Origin: an uncultured Haemophilus sp.
Lineage (GTDB): Bacteria; Pseudomonadota; Gammaproteobacteria; Enterobacterales; Pasteurellaceae
Reading direction: 5' to 3'
Assembly (NCBI GenBank): GCA_959600045.1
Contig: CAUGKJ010000067.1
Span: forward strand, 1 to 5,847
Length of the DNA stretch: 5,847 nt
Below the pieces are notes generated by a model. It was not told the DNA's origin. It searched no databases and was given only the letters and a program-made list of their open reading frames with translations. Shown one piece after another: positions 1 through 5,320 of this stretch. How positions within the stretch are numbered: the stretch's first letter is position 1; every line of letters begins with the position of its first letter. The translations under genes and the position numbers were made by a program.

Positions 1-579
1 TTTGCTAGGGTTATTGATGGTAAGCGGCATTATTATTGTATTGCTCCAGAATTCTTCGTTCCGGAAGATACTATCTATAACACTGATACCGCTTTAAAAC
101 GAGTGGTGGACAAATATCAAAAATGGGTAAACAGTGGGCATTTAACTGCAACAGATGGTGCGGAAGTTGATTATCGAGAAATCGAAGAAGTCATCAAAGA
201 TACCAATCAAGAGCATAGAGTTTCCTGTGTCGCGATTGACCCGCATGGAGCGATAGCAATCAGCCATAACTTAGCTGATGAAGGACTTAACCCTATAACC
301 ATTACACAAAACTACACCAACTTATCTGACCCAATGAAAGAATTGGAAGCGGCAATTGAATCAGGCCGTTTCCATCATGACGGTAATCCAATTATGACGT
401 GGTGTATTGGTAACGTGGTTGGCAAGACGGTTCCAGGGAATGATGATGTCGTGCGTCCAATTAAAGAAATTCCTGAAAACAAAATAGACGGAGCGGTGGC
501 TTTAATGATGGCAATCGGTCGCATTATGTTGAGCACTGATGATGAAAACTTTTTCCCAAATGAGGTATTAGAACTATGA
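1..579 (+). CDS. Phage terminase large subunit, C-terminal nuclease part (5' end outside window)
   Basis: The reading frame is open from the first base and ends in TGA at 577-579, giving the last 192 residues of a longer protein. Large terminases drive ATP-dependent DNA packaging through the portal and cut the concatemer. The N-terminal ATPase lies upstream; the part seen here corresponds to the RNase H-like nuclease. Numbering from the window edge, an acidic residue after a beta strand (CVAIDPHG, D80) and a late acidic residue (KIDGAVAL, D163) sit where two metal-binding aspartates are expected. The stretch [17 protein letters not shown] is typical of HK97/lambdoid-type terminases. The family is usually about 500-570 residues, so roughly 310-380 are missing. 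The GTG at 103 is not a real start, because family sequence continues upstream of it. The stop overlaps the next gene by ATGA. Family assignment is from recognised motifs; the assignment of catalytic residues is inference. Confidence 0.93.
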   Translation, partial: FARVIDGKRHYYCIAPEFFVPEDTIYNTDTALKRVVDKYQKWVNSGHLTATDGAEVDYREIEEVIKDTNQEHRVSCVAIDPHGAIAISHNLADEGLNPITITQNYTNLSDPMKELEAAIESGRFHHDGNPIMTWCIGNVVGKTVPGNDDVVRPIKEIPENKIDGAVALMMAIGRIMLSTDDENFFPNEVLEL

Positions 580-728
580 GAACTGTCATTTTAGATCTTT
601 TAGGTCTAACAGGCTTTAGCTTGATGTCTTATGGGGTGTATCTCAAATATGGGGCAGATATTGCATTAATTGGTAGTGGGGCATTATTACTGCTTTTAGC
701 GATTTTGGCATCGAGAGGTAAACAATGA
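576..728 (+). CDS. Small two-helix membrane protein of unknown function
   Basis: This 50-residue reading frame starts at the ATG that overlaps the terminase stop (ATGA, 576-579) and ends in a TGA overlapping the portal start (ATGA, 725-728). A Shine-Dalgarno-like GAGG at 562-565 precedes it by 10 bases. Residues about 3-22 and 29-46 are two hydrophobic stretches, the second very rich in Leu, Ala and Ile. They are separated by a short turn (KYGAD), and the tail is basic (RGK). The protein is therefore predicted to be a helical hairpin in the inner membrane. The exact fit between two structural genes, with start and stop both coupled, argues that it is a real gene. I do not recognise a family. 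Small hydrophobic proteins are often found at this position in siphovirus genomes without a known role. Membrane location is inferred from composition only. Confidence 0.7.
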   Translation: MRTVILDLLGLTGFSLMSYGVYLKYGADIALIGSGALLLLLAILASRGKQ

Positions 729-1939
729 TTTTTGATAGATTATTTAGCACTCGTTCCCTGGAGAATCCAGCGGTGCCATTAAGTGCTGAATCAGCTTACG
801 AAGAAATATTCGGAATGCAGCCGACTAAATCAGTTAGTCCTGATTTGGCAATGAAGTTATCTGCTGTTTATGCTTGCGTTTATGTGTTATCGAGTTCTGT
901 CGCACAATTACCACTGCACGTTAAGTGTAAGAGCGGTGATAAAGTAGAAACAGTAAAAGATCATCCAGCATATTACCTTCTACATGATAGCCCTAACGCT
1001 TGGCAGACATCATATAAATTGCGTGAATACGCCCAAAGTTCTGTTTTGTTGTACGGAAATGCTTATATCCATATTGTTCGTAATCAAAACGGTGAAGTTG
1101 TCTCGCTTGAATCATTAGAGCCGTGGAAAGTGCAGTTGCTTAAAAACGGAAGTCGCTATGTTTACGGTTACTACGGTGACGATAAGACAATGAGCCTATC
1201 TCCGGATGATGTTTTACATATTAAGTCACTTGGGCCATCAATAAAAACAGGTAAATCAGTCATCAAAACTCATGCTGAGACGATTGGCTTAGGGTTGGAC
1301 GCTCGAAAATTTGCGAGCGGGTTCTTTGGTGGAAATGCTCGTCCTGCAGGTATTCTTTCGGTTAAGACGCCACTGAATAGCAACGCGTGGGAAAATTTTA
1401 AAAAGATGTGGCAAACCGCACAAGAAAAGCTGAGAAGCGAAGAAAATAAAACAATATTACTTCCTGCTGAGCTTGATTATAAGGCTTTGACCGTGTCACC
1501 AGTCGATACCGAGCTTCTTTCGATGATGAAACTTAATCGTTCAGAGATTGCCGGTATTTTTAATGTTCCAGCACACATGATCAATGATTTGGAGAAAGCG
1601 ACATTTTCCAACATCTCCGAACAGACAATCCAGTTTATTCGATTCAGCGTGATGCCATGGGTGGTGAATTGGGAGCAAGAATTAAACCGAAAAATCTTTA
1701 CTGAAGCAGAGCGTAAAGCGGGTTACTTCGTGAAGTTTAATCTTGCTGGGATTATGCGTGGTACTGCAGGTGAGCGAGCAACGTTCTACCATGCGGCCAT
1801 CACTGATGGTTGGATGTCGCGAAATGAAGCTCGTCAGCTTGAAGATATGAATCCGGTTGAAGGACTGGATGAAATGCTGGTTAGCGTGAATGCGGCAAAA
1901 CAAGCAAATAATAAACAAACGGAGAACACAAATGAGTGA
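725..1939 (+). CDS. Phage portal protein, HK97 gp3-like
   Basis: This 404-residue protein matches the Phage_portal (PF04860) type in length and motifs. Portal proteins form the dodecameric ring at one capsid vertex, nucleate prohead assembly, dock the terminase and let DNA pass. Visible landmarks are the early segment SAVYACVYVLSSSVAQLPL (residues 46-64), the core LLYGNAYIHIVR (108-119), RSEIAGIFNVPAHMI (272-286) followed by the ISEQTIQFIRFSVMPWV helix (297-313), and the C-terminal DGWMSRNEAR (361-370). The last 15 or so residues are polar and probably disordered. The ATG start is preceded by AGAGG at 714-718 and overlaps the stop of the small membrane gene by 4 bases. The 3' end overlaps the protease start by 8 bases. 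No frameshift or truncation is visible. Confidence 0.96.
   Translation: MIFDRLFSTRSLENPAVPLSAESAYEEIFGMQPTKSVSPDLAMKLSAVYACVYVLSSSVAQLPLHVKCKSGDKVETVKDHPAYYLLHDSPNAWQTSYKLREYAQSSVLLYGNAYIHIVRNQNGEVVSLESLEPWKVQLLKNGSRYVYGYYGDDKTMSLSPDDVLHIKSLGPSIKTGKSVIKTHAETIGLGLDARKFASGFFGGNARPAGILSVKTPLNSNAWENFKKMWQTAQEKLRSEENKTILLPAELDYKALTVSPVDTELLSMMKLNRSEIAGIFNVPAHMINDLEKATFSNISEQTIQFIRFSVMPWVVNWEQELNRKIFTEAERKAGYFVKFNLAGIMRGTAGERATFYHAAITDGWMSRNEARQLEDMNPVEGLDEMLVSVNAAKQANNKQTENTNE
1921..1924 (+). promoter_or_regulatory. Ribosome binding site that fixes the protease start
   Basis: GGAG lies 7 bases before the ATG at 1932. The same frame is open upstream to an ATG at 1890, which would add 14 residues. 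That start has no such site, and its extra residues (polar, Gln/Asn/Lys-rich) lie entirely within the end of the portal gene. Confidence 0.75.
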
Positions 1940-2534
1940 TGTAGAAAAGCGCTCCTACGCAGGCGAAGTGCGAGCGGAAAGCCGAGATGATGAGCCTACG
2001 CACATTATCGGTTATGGTTCCGTGTTCAATACTATGTCTGAAGTAATGTGGGGTTTTCGCGAAATCATTATGCCAGGTGCATTTGATGATGTGCTTGAAG
2101 ATGATGTACGCGGGTTGTTTAATCATGACCCGAATTTCATTCTAGGGCGCAGTAAAGCTGGTACGTTGAGTCTATCAGTCGATGATACAGGCCTTAAATA
2201 CGACATTATTGCACCAGATAATCCAACTATTCGTGATTTAGTTATTGCACCGCTAAAACGTGGTGATATTACTCAATCATCCTTTGCGTTTAAGATCGCA
2301 CGTAATGGAGATGAATGGTATGAAAATGATGATGGTGTAATCATCCGTGAAATTCATAAAATTTCACGCCTTCATGATGTCAGTCCTGTGACTTATCCAG
2401 CTTACCAAGAAGCAAGCAGTACAGCTCGCTCACTTGAAGCGTGGAAAGAAGCTCGAGACTCAGGAACAATTGCTAAAGCGGTATCACAAAAAGCCGCACG
2501 TGAGCGATTCTTAAGCTTAATTAACGCTAAATAA
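1932..2534 (+). CDS. Prohead maturation protease, HK97 gp4-like (peptidase family S78)
   Basis: This 200-residue protein is of the HK97 prohead protease type (PF04586). The family acts inside the prohead, cutting the N-terminal delta domain from the capsid protein and then itself before DNA packaging. The family triad is His and Ser plus an acidic residue. H65 in LFNHDP and S117 in GDITQSSFAF are the likely His and Ser. D149 in LHDVSPVTYPAY is the likely third member, though that is less certain. Other family marks are the N-terminal IIGYGSVFN and the IMPGAFDDVL segment. Residues after about 160 are polar and Ala/Arg/Lys/Glu-rich and probably form a removable tail. The start at 1932 was chosen for the GGAG at 1921-1924. 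It overlaps the portal stop as ATGAGTGA (8 bases). The next gene, the capsid, is its expected substrate. Confidence 0.94.
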   Translation: MSDVEKRSYAGEVRAESRDDEPTHIIGYGSVFNTMSEVMWGFREIIMPGAFDDVLEDDVRGLFNHDPNFILGRSKAGTLSLSVDDTGLKYDIIAPDNPTIRDLVIAPLKRGDITQSSFAFKIARNGDEWYENDDGVIIREIHKISRLHDVSPVTYPAYQEASSTARSLEAWKEARDSGTIAKAVSQKAARERFLSLINAK

Positions 2535-2554
2535 AAGTAATTTTTATCAATACG

Positions 2555-2577
2555 AGCCGCAATAATGCGGCTTTTTT
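2555..2577 (+). terminator. Intrinsic terminator-like hairpin upstream of the capsid gene
   Basis: A perfect 7-bp stem pairs AGCCGCA (2555-2561) with TGCGGCT (2566-2572) around the tetraloop ATAA, followed directly by a run of six T (2572-2577). This is the shape of a rho-independent terminator on the + strand. It begins 20 bases after the protease stop and ends 23 bases before the capsid ATG, inside an otherwise continuous operon. It may act as a partial terminator or as an RNA-stabilising or processing hairpin; which one cannot be told from sequence. Confidence 0.75.
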
Positions 2578-2588
2578 CATTTAAAGAA

Positions 2589-2594
2589 AGAGGA
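2589..2594 (+). promoter_or_regulatory. Ribosome binding site that fixes the capsid start
   Basis: AGAGGA lies 6 bases before the ATG at 2601. An in-frame ATG at 2565 lies inside the terminator hairpin, lacks such a site and would add 12 residues, so it is rejected as the start. Confidence 0.8.
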
Positions 2595-2600
2595 AAAATC

Positions 2601-3806
2601 ATGGCTAAATTACATGAACTTCAAGAAAAACGTCGTAATATCGCGGCTCAAATGCGTCAATTGAATGATGAAATTGGCGAAAAAACATGGACTGAAGAAC
2701 AACGCACTAAGTGGGATGCAATGAAATCCGAGTTAGGCGGTGTTGAATCACAAATTGAGCGCGAAGAATCATTACGATCAACCGATGCTTTATTTGTTGA
2801 AGAACAGCGTCAAATTGAAACTGAATCAAAACCAGTTATTGATGTAGAAATTAAACGTTCCCAAGCATTTAATTCGTTCTTACGTCGTGGCTTAGGCGAA
2901 TTAAGTCAAGAAGAACGTCAAGTGATGGCGGAACTTCGCGCACAAGCGGCAGGCACTGACAATAAAGGTGGTTACACCGTACCTAAAGAAATGCAGGCTC
3001 GTATTGCTGAACAAATGAAAGCTTTTGGTGGTATCGCGAGCGTTGCTCAAATCCTTAACACTGCAGACGGTCGCGTTATTACTTGGGCGACTGCAAATGG
3101 CACCGCTGAAGAAGGCGAATTAATTGGCGAAAATGCGGCGGCAACTGAATTAGATACTGAATTTGGCACAGCTGAGCTTGGTGCGAAAAAACTCTCATCA
3201 AAAATTATCCGCGTATCAAACGAATTGTTACAAGATTCAGGTGTGGATATCGAAGAGTATTTATCTCGTCGAATTGCAGAGCGTATTGGTCGTGCAGAAG
3301 CTAAATATCTTATCCAAGGTACTGGCGTTGGCTCACCTGCTCAACCTAAAGGCTTGCAAACCGCAGTTACTGGTGTAACACAAGCGGCAGCCGCTGCAGT
3401 AGCATGGCAAGATTTTAACGCATTGATCCACTCAGTAGATCCTGCCTATCGCAATGTTGGCAATACTCGCCTTGCTTTCAACGACAATACGTTAAAAACG
3501 TTGAAAGAAATGGTGGATGGACAAAAACGTCCATTATGGTTGCCTGATGTGGCTGGCGTAGCACCTGCAACCATCTTAGGTCATCAATATGTGATTGACC
3601 AAGGCATCGAAGATATTGGTTCAGGTAAGAAATTTGCTTACTTTGGCGATTTCAGCAGATTCATCATTCGTCGCGTGTCAGGTATGACATTACGTCGCTT
3701 AGTGGAACGTTACGCAGAGTTCGACCAAGTAGGTTTCTTGGCATTCCATCGCTTTGACTGCGTACTCGAAGATGTTTCAGCAATTAAAGCATTAACAGGT
3801 AAATAG
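2601..3806 (+). CDS. Major capsid protein, HK97 gp5-like (HK97 fold)
   Basis: This 401-residue protein is of the Phage_capsid (PF05065) type; HK97 gp5 has 385. Residues 1 to about 75 are highly charged, Glu/Gln/Lys/Arg-rich and predicted coiled coil. They correspond to the delta (scaffold) domain that the upstream protease removes. The mature part probably begins in the region 105-120, before NKGGYTVPKE (121-130), a typical N-arm sequence. Residues about 159-190 form the E-loop, followed by the core (SSKIIRVSNELLQDS, 199-213), the G-rich GTGVGSPAQPKGL and the late RRLVERYAEFDQVGFLAFHRFD. The E-loop contains no lysine, so HK97-type crosslinking is doubtful. Arginine codons are almost all CGT/CGC (26 of 29), as expected for a highly expressed gene. 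The gene stands apart from its neighbours, with a terminator-like hairpin on each side. Confidence 0.97.
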   Translation: MAKLHELQEKRRNIAAQMRQLNDEIGEKTWTEEQRTKWDAMKSELGGVESQIEREESLRSTDALFVEEQRQIETESKPVIDVEIKRSQAFNSFLRRGLGELSQEERQVMAELRAQAAGTDNKGGYTVPKEMQARIAEQMKAFGGIASVAQILNTADGRVITWATANGTAEEGELIGENAAATELDTEFGTAELGAKKLSSKIIRVSNELLQDSGVDIEEYLSRRIAERIGRAEAKYLIQGTGVGSPAQPKGLQTAVTGVTQAAAAAVAWQDFNALIHSVDPAYRNVGNTRLAFNDNTLKTLKEMVDGQKRPLWLPDVAGVAPATILGHQYVIDQGIEDIGSGKKFAYFGDFSRFIIRRVSGMTLRRLVERYAEFDQVGFLAFHRFDCVLEDVSAIKALTGK

Positions 3807-3810
3807 ATAA

Positions 3811-3819
3811 AAGTGCGGT
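3811..3819 (+). other. Haemophilus-type DNA uptake signal sequence (USS)
   Basis: AAGTGCGGT is an exact match to the 9-base core of the H. influenzae uptake signal, with the preferred A before it. The T run at 3834-3840 falls at about the distance of the second AT-rich tract of the extended consensus; the first tract matches only in part. It also forms the left arm of the terminator hairpin after the capsid gene. Competent Pasteurellaceae preferentially take up DNA carrying this sequence. It is the only exact core copy I found on either strand. Confidence 0.85.
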
Positions 3820-3840
3820 CAGAAATGGCCGCATTTTTTT
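3814..3840 (+). terminator. Intrinsic terminator-like hairpin downstream of the capsid gene
   Basis: TGCGGTC (3814-3820) pairs with GGCCGCA (3827-3833), 7 bp with one G-U pair, around a 6-base loop, followed by seven T (3834-3840). The AAG just before the stem can extend pairing into the T run. It begins 7 bases after the capsid stop and ends 10 bases before the next start. It probably lowers transcription of the connector and tail-joining genes relative to the capsid, unless phage antitermination overrides it. Confidence 0.8.
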
Positions 3841-3846
3841 GGGGGG
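3841..3846 (+). promoter_or_regulatory. Unusual all-G ribosome binding site before the connector gene
   Basis: GGGGGG, followed by A at 3847, is the only purine-rich Shine-Dalgarno candidate before the ATG at 3851, which it precedes by 4 bases. It abuts the T run of the terminator, making a T7-G6 tract. A second ATG at 3847 is out of frame with the connector. Confidence 0.5.
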
Positions 3847-3850
3847 ATGA

Positions 3851-4171
3851 ATGGAAATCACACTAGACGAAATTAAGTTGCAATGTCGCATTGATAATGA
3901 TGAGGAAGATGATTTGTTGTCTGCCTATCTAGTTGCAGCAAAGGCGATGGTTGAGAACCACACGAATAGAGTGCTTTTGAATACATTGCCCGAAGGAAAA
4001 CCGATTAATGCACAAGAAATCACTGGTGATTTGAAAATAGCCATATTAATGCTGATCGCTTACCTATATGAAAACCGTGGTGGATGGAACGAAGGGCAAG
4101 GTGTAACAAACTTTGATTTACCTCCAACTGTTAAAGCCATCATTGAGCGTTATCGTTTTATAGATGTGTAG
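3851..4171 (+). CDS. Head-tail connector, HK97 gp6-like
   Basis: This 106-residue protein fits the gp6-like head-tail connector family (PF05135). These proteins form a ring under the portal after DNA packaging and begin the neck to which the tail binds. Visible marks are the N-terminal helix and acidic turn (ITLDEIKLQCRIDNDEEDD), the DDLLSAYLVAAKAMVENHTNR helix region, the central DLKIAILMLIAYLYENRGG helix (residues about 60-78) and the closing PPTVKAIIERYRFI. Length is normal for the family. It is the first gene after the capsid terminator. Its ATG follows the G-run at 3841-3846, an untypical Shine-Dalgarno sequence, so its translation rate may be unusual. The order capsid, gp6-like, adaptor, gp10-like supports the assignment. 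Confidence 0.9.
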   Translation: MEITLDEIKLQCRIDNDEEDDLLSAYLVAAKAMVENHTNRVLLNTLPEGKPINAQEITGDLKIAILMLIAYLYENRGGWNEGQGVTNFDLPPTVKAIIERYRFIDV

Positions 4172-4174
4172 GTG
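4170..4174 (+). promoter_or_regulatory. Ribosome binding site that fixes the adaptor start
   Basis: AGGTG sits 6 bases before the ATG at 4181. The frame is open from a GTG at 4172, which lies inside this site, so the GTG is unlikely to be the start. Confidence 0.7.
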
Positions 4175-4180
4175 ATTAAT

Positions 4181-4504
4181 ATGAACATAGGAAAGCTACG
4201 TCACAGAATTACCTTGTTGCGGCAAGTTAATGAAGTTAATGATTACGGTGCAAGTACTCAAACCTGGAAGAGAGTAGCTACTGTTTGGGCTGATGTTAGA
4301 CCATTATCAGGTCGAGAGTATTTTTCAGCTAAGCAAGTACAGTCTGAAGTTACCACTCAAATATGGCTACGTCATATAGAAGGCATTAAACCCACAATGA
4401 AGGTTAAGTTTGGGAAAAGAGAATTTGAAATTCTTTCCGTGCTTAATACTCAAGAGCGTGACGTGTCTTTACAGCTTATGTGTAAGGAGACATGTAATGT
4501 CTAA
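4181..4504 (+). CDS. Phage head-tail adaptor/stopper protein
   Basis: This 107-residue protein is of the Phage_H_T_join type (PF05521; SPP1 gp16-like). These small beta-barrel proteins form the ring below the connector that keeps DNA in the head and meets the tail. Recognisable elements are the opening IGKLRHRITLLRQ, the mid-protein ATVWADVRPLSGREYF (residues about 33-48), the TTQIWLRHIEGIKPTMKVKFGKREFEI strands and a closing DVSLQLMCKE. ATG 4181 was chosen over GTG 4172 because the AGGTG at 4170-4174 serves it with normal spacing. The gene follows the connector stop after 9 bases. Its last 8 bases (ATGTCTAA) overlap the start of the next gene. Confidence 0.9.
   Translation: MNIGKLRHRITLLRQVNEVNDYGASTQTWKRVATVWADVRPLSGREYFSAKQVQSEVTTQIWLRHIEGIKPTMKVKFGKREFEILSVLNTQERDVSLQLMCKETCNV
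4484..4490 (+). promoter_or_regulatory. Strong ribosome binding site that fixes the gp10-like start
   Basis: AAGGAGA is a near-perfect Shine-Dalgarno sequence 6 bases before the ATG at 4497. The frame is open from an ATG at 4410, but those extra 29 residues are read from inside the adaptor gene and look unlike the family. Confidence 0.85.
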
Positions 4505-4976
4505 TTTGTCTGTAAACATCAAAGGTTTAAAAGAGCTCGGTCAAGCAATGAACTCGCTTGAGCGCAAAGTCAGAAATAGCATTGGCGTGAAGGCAATGAG
4601 AAAAGGTGGTGCGGTTATTAGAAATCAAGCAAGAGCAAATGCTCCTGTTTTAGAACACAGTGTATCGCATCGTAAGCGAGGAACCTTGAAAAGGGCTATT
4701 TCTGCTAGAACCAAAATTGGTGAAAACGGTTCTGTAACCACAAAAATTTTTGTCCGTAAGCTTAAAATTAGCAAGATTACAGCTTTTAAAAGTAATGGCA
4801 AAAATAGTTCGGCGAACCCGGACGATCCTTACTATTGGAGATTTGTGGAATTTGGTACATCTAAAATGCCAGCCAAACCGTTTTTGCGCCCAGCTTTCAC
4901 TGCAAAGAAAGAACAAGCAAGCCGTGAAATCATCATGACATTACGAGATGAAATCTTGCGAGGTGGGCGTAAATGA
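4497..4976 (+). CDS. HK97 gp10-like tail component / tail completion protein
   Basis: This 159-residue, strongly basic protein belongs to the HK97-gp10-like family (PF04883), needed for joining or completing the tail at the neck. It opens with NLSVNIKGLKELGQAMNSL, has an amphipathic helix through AMRKGGAVIRNQARANAP (residues about 33-50), and carries the family's clearest mark near the C-terminus, YYWRFVEFGTSKMPAKPFLR. Length is normal. It overlaps the adaptor stop by 8 bases (ATGTCTAA) and the next start by 4 (ATGA). Arginine codons are mostly AGA/AGG/CGA (10 of 16), quite unlike the capsid gene, which fits a low-copy product. The exact place of gp10 in the neck is less well fixed than for the adaptor. 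Confidence 0.92.
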   Translation: MSNLSVNIKGLKELGQAMNSLERKVRNSIGVKAMRKGGAVIRNQARANAPVLEHSVSHRKRGTLKRAISARTKIGENGSVTTKIFVRKLKISKITAFKSNGKNSSANPDDPYYWRFVEFGTSKMPAKPFLRPAFTAKKEQASREIIMTLRDEILRGGRK

Positions 4977-5317
4977 TCCAAAAAAAACTCTTTAATGCTC
5001 TAAATCCACTTGTGTCAGGTCGTTGTTTTTATGGTTTGATTCCTGAAACAAATAGTACCTATCCAGTCATCGTATATCAATTCCCAACAATATCACCAAA
5101 TTCAGCGTTGGAAGATGGTGATTTGGATGATTTTACGGTGCAGATTGATGTTTATAGCAAAAATCCTGATGACATTTTCGCTCTACGAAAGGCTATTTTT
5201 ACTGCACTTGAAACGGCATTTGATTATGCCGAGAGAGAAAGTGATTTCAGTGACTACGAACCCGATACAAAATTACATCGTCGGGTAATAACTTATCAAA
5301 TTGCTTATGGAGAATAA
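4973..5317 (+). CDS. DUF3168-type tail completion / tail terminator protein
   Basis: This 114-residue protein matches the DUF3168 type (PF11367), related in place and size to SPP1 gp17 and lambda gpU. Those form the ring that caps the head-proximal end of the tail tube and sets the joining surface. The pattern is an N-terminal helix (KKLFNALNPLV), a TYPVIVYQFP strand, an acidic loop (ALEDGDLDD) leading into the FTVQIDVYSKN strand (residues about 54-64), a helix (DIFALRKAIFTALETAF) and a C-terminal KLHRRVITYQIAY strand. The start overlaps the gp10-like stop (ATGA) and follows AGGTGG at 4961-4966. It lies directly before the tail tube gene, the usual order. Confidence 0.88.
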   Translation: MIQKKLFNALNPLVSGRCFYGLIPETNSTYPVIVYQFPTISPNSALEDGDLDDFTVQIDVYSKNPDDIFALRKAIFTALETAFDYAERESDFSDYEPDTKLHRRVITYQIAYGE

Positions 5318-5320
5318 AAC

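Noticed and set aside
591..609. Inverted repeat TTAGATC / GGTCTAA with a 5-base loop
   Set aside because: The stem is AT-rich with one G-U pair, has no T run after it, and lies in coding sequence of the small membrane gene; probably chance.
1682..2126. Open frames on the minus strand at 1682-1918 and 1881-2126
   Set aside because: They lie antisense to the portal and protease genes, have no family resemblance or clear ribosome binding site, and read as shadows of the real frames.
2535..2600. Possible promoter for the capsid gene
   Set aside because: No convincing -35/-10 pair with proper spacing could be placed; AT-rich stretches around 2535-2550 are too loose to call.
2402..2602. Minus-strand frame across the protease end and capsid upstream gap
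   Set aside because: It is mostly antisense to the protease and runs through the terminator hairpin; nothing in it suggests a protein.
2940..2948. Near match (ACAAGCGGC) to the other Pasteurellaceae uptake signal type, ACAAGCGGT, with another copy near 3380
   Set aside because: Both differ at one base from the core and are explained by coding for Gln-Ala-Ala in the capsid protein.
3163..3378. Alternative + frame of 71 codons inside the capsid gene
   Set aside because: It is fully contained in the capsid gene in another frame, with no ribosome binding site and no recognisable motif.
4650..4916. Minus-strand frame of 88 codons
   Set aside because: It lies entirely antisense to the well-recognised gp10-like gene and has low-complexity, Phe/Cys/Arg-rich content typical of a shadow.
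4980..4986. Run of seven A as a possible -1 frameshift site
   Set aside because: It lies at the very start of the DUF3168 gene, in a normal full-length frame, with no second product expected there; the usual siphovirus tail frameshift would be further downstream, outside the window.
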